Positions 43,131 to 48,847 of a stretch of DNA of 48,847 nucleotides are shown in pieces. Location: the NCBI GenBank assembly GCA_022842185.1, contig JALHQB010000038.1:1-48847 (forward strand). The letters are read 5' to 3'. Both the position numbers and the translations under genes were made by a program. This DNA comes from Acetobacteraceae bacterium. GTDB taxonomy: Bacteria; Pseudomonadota; Alphaproteobacteria; Acetobacterales; Acetobacteraceae. A model generated the notes under the pieces. It saw only the letters and a list, made by a program, of their open reading frames with translations, was not told the origin of the DNA and did not search any database. The first letter of the stretch is position 1; every line of letters begins with the position of its first letter.

Positions 43131-44111
43131 CTACTGAGGAACCAGGCCGATACGATCGATCGTGGCCTTCCAGCGGGCCGTGTCGGACGCCATCAGGGCG
43201 GCGAGGTCCGCGCCGACGGCAACCCGCGGAACGGCACCGACGCCTTCCGCATAGGCTTTCATCTCAGGCGTGTTCATCACCGACACCACTTCCCGCGACA
43301 GCCGGCCGATGACTGCGACAGGGGTTCCTCCGGGGGCGAAAAGGCTGATCCAGCTGCTCACCACGAAGTCGTCGAGACCCGCCTCCTTGAAGGTCGGGAC
43401 GTCCGGCAGCAGGGCCAGGCGCGTTTCGCTGCCGATCGCCAGCATCCGCAGGCGCCCACCCGGGCCCAGATTGCCCAACGCGGTCGCCGGCGTGGCGACG
43501 AGCATGTCGATCGTCCCTGCCATCAACGCCTGCGCCGCCTCGCCCGCTCCACGAAACGGCACGCTCAGCAGGGTGGCACCCACTTTCGAGGCAAAGTTTT
43601 CCGCCAACAACTGCGGACTGGTGCCGATGCCGCCCGATCCATAGGTGATCTTTCCCGGTTCCGCGCGCGCCGCCGCGATAAGGTCGCGCAGGGTCCGGTA
43701 CGGGCTCGCCGCATTCACGATCACCCCCATGGGCGAGAAGACGTAGGCAGCAATCGGTATGAGGTCACGCCCCACCTCGACCGGCATCGATCGCACGAGA
43801 TGCGGCAGGATCATGACGCCGCTATCGATGCCCAGCAGCGTGTAGCCGTCGGGCCTGGCGCGTCCGACCTCGGCCATGCCGATGGTGCCCATGGCGCCGG
43901 TCTTGTTCTCCACGACGATGGGCTGCCCCAGCCGCGGGGTCAGTTCCTGCGCCATGCGGCGTGAATGGGAATCCGTGCCGGACCCCGGGCTATAGGGCAC
44001 GACGATCCTGATCGGCCGCTGCGGCCAACCATCCTGCGCGGCGGCAGGGGCGGCGCCGAACACGGTCGTCGCCAACGCCAGGCGGTGGAACGTCCTGCGG
44101 CGGATCGTCAT
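43131..44111 (-). CDS. Bug/TctC-family solute-binding protein, copy 1
   Basis: A 326-residue periplasmic binding protein of the tripartite tricarboxylate type, with signal TIRRRTFHRLALATTVFGAA and cleavage near AAAQD. Family marks are PIRIVVPYSPGSGTDSHSRR, VENKTGAMGTIGMAEVGRAR, PDGYTLLGIDSG, YGSGGIGTSPQLLAENFA, FRGAGEAAQALMAGTIDMLV and LPDVPTFKEAGLDDFVVSSW. AGGAGG lies 9 nt upstream of the ATG. No TctA or TctB membrane genes lie nearby, as is usual for the expanded orphan members. The ligand is unknown. It diverges from copy 2 across a palindromic operator-like site. Confidence 0.92.
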   Translation of the reverse strand: MTIRRRTFHRLALATTVFGAAPAAAQDGWPQRPIRIVVPYSPGSGTDSHSRRMAQELTPRLGQPIVVENKTGAMGTIGMAEVGRARPDGYTLLGIDSGVMILPHLVRSMPVEVGRDLIPIAAYVFSPMGVIVNAASPYRTLRDLIAAARAEPGKITYGSGGIGTSPQLLAENFASKVGATLLSVPFRGAGEAAQALMAGTIDMLVATPATALGNLGPGGRLRMLAIGSETRLALLPDVPTFKEAGLDDFVVSSWISLFAPGGTPVAVIGRLSREVVSVMNTPEMKAYAEGVGAVPRVAVGADLAALMASDTARWKATIDRIGLVPQ

Positions 44112-44179
44112 CTTCGGCTTCCTCCTGATTGTTTGTGGCCATGCAACCGCGGCCACCTCTTTGCAGGCACGCTATGTCT

Positions 44180-44191
44180 GAAAGCGCTTTC
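44180..44191. promoter_or_regulatory. LacI-type operator palindrome in a divergent promoter region
   Basis: GAAAGCGCTTTC is a perfect 12-bp palindrome with a central CG. With flanks it reads TGAAAGCGCTTTCT, close to the general LacI-family operator form TGnAAnCGnTTnCA. It lies 68 bases before the start of Bug copy 1 and 144 bases before copy 2, in the gap shared by both. No LacI-family regulator is encoded in the window, so it would act in trans. Confidence 0.55.
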
Positions 44192-44335
44192 TGACAAGGT
44201 GGGCATCACCTGGCCGATGCCTCGGAGGCCGGGGGCACGCCCACGGCTGCGGTTCCAAAGCATCCCCGATCAGGCGATGATGCGCCCGACCGCGCCAATC
44301 GAGCACGGCCGCCACAACGTCCAGGACATGCCGCC

Positions 44336-45295
44336 ATGACCCCCACCATCCGGCGCCGGCCGCTCCTCGCCGCGCTCGCCGCCCTTCCCGCCCCCGCCTT
44401 CGCGCAGGGGTCCGGCCGCCCCATCACCATCGTCGTTCCCTTCGCCCCGGGCGGCAGCACCGACATCGTCACCCGCCTGCTGGCGGAACGCATGACCGCG
44501 CTGCTGAACCAGACCGTGCAGGTGGAAAACCGCCCCGGCGCGAACACCGTGATCGGCGCCGAATACGTCGCCCGCGCGCGCCCCGATGGGCTGACGCTGC
44601 TCATGGCCGCCGGCACCACGCTGACCATCAACCCGGTCATCGTGCCGAACCTGCCCTACAAGGTGGACGATTTCGCCCCGGTCATGCTGGCGACGACCTT
44701 CCCCTTCGGAATCATCACCAAGCTCGATGGCGGCCCGGTCGATGTCCCCGCCTGGGTGGCGGCGGCCAAGGCCCGGCCAGGCGTGATGACCTATGGCACC
44801 AACGGACCCACCACGCTGACCAATGTCGCGATGCTGATGGTGATGGAACGGCTCGGCATCACCATGCAGGACGTCACCTATCGCGGGGATTCGGCGCAGC
44901 TCGCGGCGTTCCTGGCCGGCGACCTCGACATGCTGATCGTCGCCGGCGGCACGGCGCAGCCGGTCCACCGCAACAACCAGGGACGGCTGATCGCCTGGAC
45001 CAGCACCCGGCGGGTCGAATCGACACCGAACGTGCCGTCGATCACCCAATACGCCCCGGGCCTGGACGTGCTGTCGTGGTTCGGCATGCTCGCCCCGGCC
45101 CGCACGCCCACCGATGCCGTGCAGCGGCTGAACCAGGCGGCGAACGAAGCCCTGCAGGATGCCCGCATCCGCGAGAGGCTGACCACCGACGGGCAGTTCC
45201 TCGCGGGTGGGACGCCGGATGGTTTCGCGACCTTCCTGAAGCGGTCGGACGATCAGTGGCGGCCGATCCTGCAACGGCTGGACGTGCCGCGGTAG
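44336..45295 (+). CDS. Bug/TctC-family solute-binding protein, copy 2
   Basis: A 319-residue protein of the same family as copy 1 but clearly diverged. The signal is TIRRRPLLAALAALPAPAFA. Family marks are PITIVVPFAPGGSTDIVTRL, VENRPGANTVIGAEYVARAR, PDGLTLLMAAGTTLTINPVI, YGTNGPTTLTNVAMLMVMER and STPNVPSITQYAPGLDVLSW. It lacks adjacent TctA/TctB genes. A hairpin terminator follows directly. The ligand, likely a carboxylate, cannot be assigned. Confidence 0.92.
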   Translation: MTPTIRRRPLLAALAALPAPAFAQGSGRPITIVVPFAPGGSTDIVTRLLAERMTALLNQTVQVENRPGANTVIGAEYVARARPDGLTLLMAAGTTLTINPVIVPNLPYKVDDFAPVMLATTFPFGIITKLDGGPVDVPAWVAAAKARPGVMTYGTNGPTTLTNVAMLMVMERLGITMQDVTYRGDSAQLAAFLAGDLDMLIVAGGTAQPVHRNNQGRLIAWTSTRRVESTPNVPSITQYAPGLDVLSWFGMLAPARTPTDAVQRLNQAANEALQDARIRERLTTDGQFLAGGTPDGFATFLKRSDDQWRPILQRLDVPR

Positions 45296-45304
45296 GACGC
45301 ATGG

Positions 45305-45340
45305 GCGGGGGAGCGAACTCCCCCGCACCCCCTCCTTTTT
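45305..45340. terminator. Strong hairpin terminator between convergent genes
   Basis: GCGGGGGAG (45305-45313) and CTCCCCCGC (45318-45326) form a perfect 9-bp stem with a CGAA tetraloop. A pyrimidine run ending in TTTTT (45336-45340) follows. It lies between Bug copy 2 and the opposing DUF3237 gene. Confidence 0.7.
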
Positions 45341-45347
45341 CTGTCAC

Positions 45348-45815
45348 TCAAGCAATGGCGTAGACGTCGTAGGTCGGTCCCGATGGCGGGCGCTGGCCGA
45401 CACCCACCGCGATGATCCCATTCATCCAGGCGAATTCCTCCGACCCCGTCTCGAAGCGGATCGCCGTGCGGAAGTAATACTCGGAAGGATCGGTCGGCTG
45501 GCCGCTGTTCATCCGCGCCAGGACTTCCGCTGGACCACGGCGCACGCCGGTGTAGTGCATGTACACGATCGCACCGGACGTCGATTTCAAGGTCAGCCGC
45601 ACATCCATATGCGCGGTGCCGTCGGGGAATACCCGCAGCCAGTCGGCGGCCGTTCCTGGCACCAGTTCACCGGTGAAGCGCGGGCCTTCGGCGGTGCCGC
45701 CCGTCACGGGAATGATACGCAATTCGCCATTCGTGGCCGTCCCGGCCATCTGCGGCACACCGGCCGAAAGCGCCAGGCGGAACAGGAATTCGGATTGCAG
45801 CGGCAAGGTCGTCAT
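45348..45815 (-). CDS. DUF3237 protein
   Basis: A 155-residue protein matching DUF3237, a beta-barrel family of unknown function. Typical stretches are SEFLFRLALSAGVPQMAGTA, GGTAEGPRFTGELVPGTAAD, TAHMDVRLTLKSTSGAIVYM, HYTGVRRGP, YYFRTAIRFETGSEEFAWMN and GIIAVGVGQRPPSGPTYDVY. GGGGAGA lies upstream of the chosen ATG. Members often sit beside carboxylate-uptake or aromatic-acid genes, as here; a catabolic role is inference. The rhodanese gene precedes it by 43 bp on the same strand. Confidence 0.87.
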   Translation of the reverse strand: MTTLPLQSEFLFRLALSAGVPQMAGTATNGELRIIPVTGGTAEGPRFTGELVPGTAADWLRVFPDGTAHMDVRLTLKSTSGAIVYMHYTGVRRGPAEVLARMNSGQPTDPSEYYFRTAIRFETGSEEFAWMNGIIAVGVGQRPPSGPTYDVYAIA

Positions 45816-45858
45816 GGCGTTCTCCCCATCAGGATGTTCGCCGGACAATGCCCGCCCG

Positions 45859-46275
45859 TCAGCGCTGGCGCCAGGGCAGGCCATCGGCCTTCCAGCCGGC
45901 GACATGGCCACGATGTCCCTCGGCATCCACCGGGCCTTCGAACCCGTCGGCGACGTTGAAGGCGTGCGGGAAACCCGCGGCCTGCGCGGCCTGGCCGGCA
46001 GCCAGCGAACGCGCCCCGGACCTGCAGATGAAGTACAGCTTGTGCAGCGGCGTCAGCCCCGCCTTGTGCAGCTGGTCGGCGAAATGCCCATTCACCTGCA
46101 TGGTCGGATAGACCTGCCACGGGATCAGCACCGCCTGCTTGCCGATCGAGCCGAGGTCCGGCAGGCCGACGAAGTTCCACTCGGCGTCGGTGCGCACATC
46201 CACCAGCGCGCAATCGGCATCCTCCGACAGGCGCTGCCAGGTTTCCTTGGGGCCGATGTCCGGGACGCCTGCCAT
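45859..46275 (-). CDS. Single-domain rhodanese
   Basis: A 138-residue rhodanese-like sulfurtransferase. Marks are CALVDVRTDAEWNFVGLPDL for strand one and the active-site loop FICRSGARSLAAGQAAQAAG with the persulfide-forming Cys. The remainder is FNVADGFEGPVDAEGHRG, ending in GWKADGLPWRQ. The RSGARS loop fits a sulfur rather than phosphatase role. AAGGAG lies 6 nt before the ATG. It may share a transcript with DUF3237 and diverges from the acyl-CoA ligase gene. Sulfur donor and acceptor are unknown. Confidence 0.92.
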   Translation of the reverse strand: MAGVPDIGPKETWQRLSEDADCALVDVRTDAEWNFVGLPDLGSIGKQAVLIPWQVYPTMQVNGHFADQLHKAGLTPLHKLYFICRSGARSLAAGQAAQAAGFPHAFNVADGFEGPVDAEGHRGHVAGWKADGLPWRQR

Positions 46276-46453
46276 GTCGCAGCTCCTTGCCGAATGTGCC
46301 GGCCTGGAAAATGGTACGATGGCCGGGCCAGGGCAACCTCCCCGCCACGCTTCGCATTCGATGCGCCCCTTCCTGACGCACCCCGGAATTGGTGTAGCCT
46401 GCTGCGGATGAAGGCCCGCCGCGAAGGACGGGCCGCCTGGGGAAGGATGCGCC

Positions 46454-48082
46454 ATGCTTGGCCTGATGCAGGATTGGCCGCTGCTGATGCACACGGTGCT
46501 GGACCACGCCGCCAGCCAGCATCCCAGGCGCGAGATCGTCAGCCGATCCGTGGAAGGCCCCTTCCACCGCACCGACTACGCCACGCTGCGCGGCCGCGCG
46601 CTGCGCGTGTCACAGCGCCTGGCCAAGGATGGCATCCAGCCCGGCGACCGCGTCGCGACGCTGGCCTGGAACACCTGGCGGCACCTGGAAGCCTGGTACG
46701 GGATTGCCGGCGCGGGGGCGGTCTATCACACGGTCAATCCGCGCCTGTTCCCCGACCAGATCGCCTGGATCATGGACCATGCCGGGTCCCGCATCACGAT
46801 GGTGGACCTGACCTTCGTGCCGCTTGTGCAATCGCTGGCCGATCGCCTGCCGCTGGTCGAACGCTTCGTGATCCTGACCGATGCCGCGCATATGCCACCC
46901 ACCACCCTGCGCGGCGCCATCGCCTATGAGGACTGGATCGCCGAGGTGGATGGCGACTTCGCCTGGGTGCGGGTGGATGAGAACGCGGCCGCGGGCATCT
47001 GCTACACATCCGGCACGACAGGCGACCCGAAGGGCGTCGTCTATTCCCACCGGTCCAACGTCATCCACGCCATGGTGTGCAACCAGGTGGATGCCTTCGG
47101 TCTTGGTGCCGCGGATCGCGTGATGCCGGTGGTGCCGATGTTCCACGCCAATGGCTGGTCGCTGGCGCTGTCCGCGCCGATGGTCGGCGCGGCGATGGTG
47201 ATGCCGGGTGCCAAGCTCGACGGCGCCTCGGTGCATGAGGTGATCGAGCGCGAGCGCGTCACCTTCTCCGCCGCCGTGCCGACGGTGTGGATGATGCTGC
47301 TGCAGCATCTGGAAGCCACCGGCGGGCGCATCGACACGATGAATCGCGTGGCGATCGGCGGGTCCGCCTGCCCGCCCGCGATCACCAAGGCCTATCAGGA
47401 AAACTACGGCGTGCGCGTCATCCACGCCTGGGGGATGACCGAACTTTCCCCCGTCGGCACGTTGTTCGCGGTCAAGCCGGAAGTCGCGCATCTGGCGGGC
47501 GAGGACATGCTGCGCCTCCAGGCGAAGCAGGGCACGCCGCCCTATACGGTCGAGATGAAGATCACCGACGACGACGACAGGCCGCTGCCCTGGGACGGCA
47601 CGACCTTCGGTCGGCTGAAGGTGAAGGGCCCCGCCGTCTCGCGCCGCTATTTCCGGCGGGAGGAGGAGGAGATCCTCGATGCCGGCGGATTCTTCGACAC
47701 CGGCGACGTCGCGACCATGGACCAGCACGGCTACATGGAGGTCACCGACCGGTCCAAGGACGTGATCAAATCGGGCGGCGAGTGGATTTCCTCCATCGCG
47801 CTGGAGAATGCCGCGGTCGGGTATCCCGGCGTGGCGGAAGCCGCCGTCGTGTCCATGAAGGACCCGAAATGGGATGAGCGGCCGCTGCTGATCCTGGTCA
47901 TGAAGCCCGAGATGGCGCCGCCGACCCTGCCGCAGATGCGCGACTTCCTGGCCGACAAGGTCGCGAAATGGTGGCTGCCGGACGATCTGGTCGTGGTGGA
48001 TGAGATCCCGCATACGGCCACGGGCAAGATCCTGAAGATGAAGCTACGAGAGATGTTCAGGGACCACCGCCCGCCGGCCTGA
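46454..48082 (+). CDS. Acyl-CoA ligase, DmdB-like
   Basis: A 542-residue AMP-forming acyl-CoA ligase that activates a carboxylic acid to the acyl adenylate and then the CoA ester. The phosphate loop is CYTSGTTGDPKGVVYSHRS, and later motifs are HAWGMTELSPVGTLF, GFFDTGDVATMDQHGYMEVT, DRSKDVIKSGGEWISS and the catalytic Lys in PHTATGKILKMKLREMF. The opening LGLMQDWPLLMHTVLDHAAS and VPMFHANGWSLALSAPMVGA resemble 3-methylmercaptopropionyl-CoA ligase (DmdB) and related medium-chain ligases. True substrate is uncertain, because DmdB-type sequences grade into fatty-acid ligases. AAGGA lies 7 nt before the ATG. Confidence 0.92.
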   Translation: MLGLMQDWPLLMHTVLDHAASQHPRREIVSRSVEGPFHRTDYATLRGRALRVSQRLAKDGIQPGDRVATLAWNTWRHLEAWYGIAGAGAVYHTVNPRLFPDQIAWIMDHAGSRITMVDLTFVPLVQSLADRLPLVERFVILTDAAHMPPTTLRGAIAYEDWIAEVDGDFAWVRVDENAAAGICYTSGTTGDPKGVVYSHRSNVIHAMVCNQVDAFGLGAADRVMPVVPMFHANGWSLALSAPMVGAAMVMPGAKLDGASVHEVIERERVTFSAAVPTVWMMLLQHLEATGGRIDTMNRVAIGGSACPPAITKAYQENYGVRVIHAWGMTELSPVGTLFAVKPEVAHLAGEDMLRLQAKQGTPPYTVEMKITDDDDRPLPWDGTTFGRLKVKGPAVSRRYFRREEEEILDAGGFFDTGDVATMDQHGYMEVTDRSKDVIKSGGEWISSIALENAAVGYPGVAEAAVVSMKDPKWDERPLLILVMKPEMAPPTLPQMRDFLADKVAKWWLPDDLVVVDEIPHTATGKILKMKLREMFRDHRPPA

Positions 48083-48163
48083 GCGTCTCGCCCACGCTTC
48101 GCCGCATACGGATGCTGCGCGGCGTGGCAGTCTGCAGGCCTGTCGGCCGTGCTGGAGTCTGCC

Positions 48164-48847
48164 GTGCCTCGTCTGCTCCTCCTCGTCGCCCTGCTTGCCC
48201 TCGCCGTTTCGGCCGAAGCGCGCGAAAGGCCGCGTGAGGCGGCGTCGCGTCGCGCACCGGCGGCACCCGCGCCGATCGATCCGCAGCCGGGTACCGAACG
48301 CATCGCCATCGAGGCCGGCGGCACGACCCGTCGGTACCTGCTGCATGTCCCGCCGGGCCAGGCGGCTGCACGGCCGCTGGTGCTGGTGTTCCACGCCCCC
48401 GGCAGCCAGGGCGCGCAGGTGGAACGGCAGTCGCGCTTGTCCACCCTCGGCGAGGAAGCCGGCTTCGTCGCAGCCTACCCCGAGGGCGAGGCCGGCCAGT
48501 GGCAGGTCCAGACCGACCCGCGCAGCGATATCACCTTCGCCCGCATCGTGGTCGAGGACATCGCCCGCCGCACGCCGATCGATCGTCGCAGGGTGTTTGC
48601 CGCGGGCCTGTCGAGCGGGGCGGTCACGGCCGCGGCGCTGGGCTGCTTCGCACCGGACTTCGTCGCGGCGGTGGGGCTGGTCGCGGGGGACTACGTCTCG
48701 CCCTGCCGCAACAGCCCCCGCGCGCCGGCCATCCTGTTCAACGCCCCGCCTGTCCCAGCCGCGCGCGGTGCCGCCCGCCGCGCGCTGATGCCGCCACGCA
48801 GCTACGCCGAAGCCTGGGGGTCTGCGCCGGGCTGCCAGGCTGCCGCG
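48164..48847 (+). CDS. PHB-depolymerase/LpqC-like secreted esterase, 3' end outside the window
   Basis: The first 228 residues of an exported alpha/beta hydrolase. The signal peptide is MPRLLLLVALLALAVSAEA. The fold begins ERIAIEAGGTTRRYLLHVPP and RPLVLVFHAPGSQGAQVERQ, then AAYPEGEAGQWQV, DITFARIVVEDIARRTPIDR and the nucleophile elbow FAAGLSSGAVTAAALGC with Ser. This matches the polyhydroxybutyrate depolymerase / feruloyl-esterase-like (LpqC) family. The usual helper VWHG-type oxyanion loop reads VFHAPG here. The start is a GTG with GGAG 6 nt upstream. The catalytic Asp and His lie beyond the edge. Confidence 0.82.
   Translation, partial: MPRLLLLVALLALAVSAEARERPREAASRRAPAAPAPIDPQPGTERIAIEAGGTTRRYLLHVPPGQAAARPLVLVFHAPGSQGAQVERQSRLSTLGEEAGFVAAYPEGEAGQWQVQTDPRSDITFARIVVEDIARRTPIDRRRVFAAGLSSGAVTAAALGCFAPDFVAAVGLVAGDYVSPCRNSPRAPAILFNAPPVPAARGAARRALMPPRSYAEAWGSAPGCQAAA

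Noticed and set aside
48195..48788. 197-codon plus-strand frame at the right edge
   Set aside because: It is Arg/Ser-rich; the neighbouring frame starting with GTG at 48164 encodes a clear secreted alpha/beta hydrolase.

Overview
The window is 48.8 kb of very GC-rich bacterial chromosome, densely packed with genes on both strands. It reads as an alphaproteobacterium, most likely Acetobacteraceae (Roseomonas-like). That placement is inferred from base composition, an Rrf2-controlled SUF operon that uses SufU and SufT, an HWE-family sensor kinase, two orphan tripartite-tricarboxylate (Bug/TctC) binding proteins and the style of the acyl-CoA enzymes. No rRNA or tRNA gene, insertion sequence, prophage, CRISPR array or replication origin was recognised.

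Layout. 1-4.7 kb: a lipoprotein cut by the left edge and coupled to a Dps-type protein, an MFS exporter with an extra C-terminal domain, a DUF962/Mpo1-like membrane protein, a PH-domain membrane protein and an ATP-grasp ligase. 4.8-11 kb: a secreted DUF1254 protein, three small stress or envelope genes (glycine-zipper stress protein, PepSY-like periplasmic protein, DUF2171), a 667-base stretch without a gene, and an HWE histidine kinase. 11-17.3 kb: an alpha/beta hydrolase, a DEAD-box RNA helicase with a 27-bp tandem repeat in its 5' end, glutaryl-CoA dehydrogenase, DUF2721, an intergenic region full of inverted repeats, and a TrmA/RlmD-type RNA methyltransferase. 17.4-20.9 kb: an FkbM-like methyltransferase, two tandem secreted metallo-beta-lactamase-fold hydrolases and a small ABM-type monooxygenase.

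20.9-27.7 kb holds a complete iron-sulfur assembly operon on the minus strand, in transcription order Rrf2 regulator, sufB, sufC, sufD, sufS, sufU, sufT, sufA-like. Most of its junctions overlap by a few bases. A perfect 10+10-bp palindrome lies just upstream of the regulator start and is the best regulatory site in the window. A 20-codon open frame exactly bridges sufB and sufC.

27.7-33.7 kb: an alpha/beta hydrolase, a frameshifted DNA/RNA endonuclease-like pseudogene, and a minus-strand operon that joins a nitrate/sulfonate/taurine-type ABC importer to a cyclopropane-fatty-acid-synthase-like methyltransferase and a GNAT acetyltransferase. 33.7-39.3 kb: SDR dehydrogenase, a hairpin-rich gap, a secreted protein, a fused NDP-forming acyl-CoA synthetase, a nitroreductase, a NUDIX hydrolase and a small membrane protein. 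39.4-43 kb: a polar amino-acid ABC importer whose ATPase and permease genes are separated by an opposing MORN-repeat gene. 43-48.8 kb: two divergent Bug binding proteins around a LacI-type palindrome, DUF3237, a rhodanese, a DmdB-like acyl-CoA ligase and a PHB-depolymerase-like esterase cut by the right edge.

The common theme is an aerobic heterotroph with much uptake and acyl-CoA or aromatic-acid catabolism, plus oxidative and iron-sulfur stress functions. I see no cluster that is clearly a new defence or biosynthetic system. The features most worth following up are the SUF palindrome and micro-ORF, the extra CxxC in SufU, the hairpin arrays, the helicase minisatellite, the broken endonuclease and the MORN gene inside the transporter locus.
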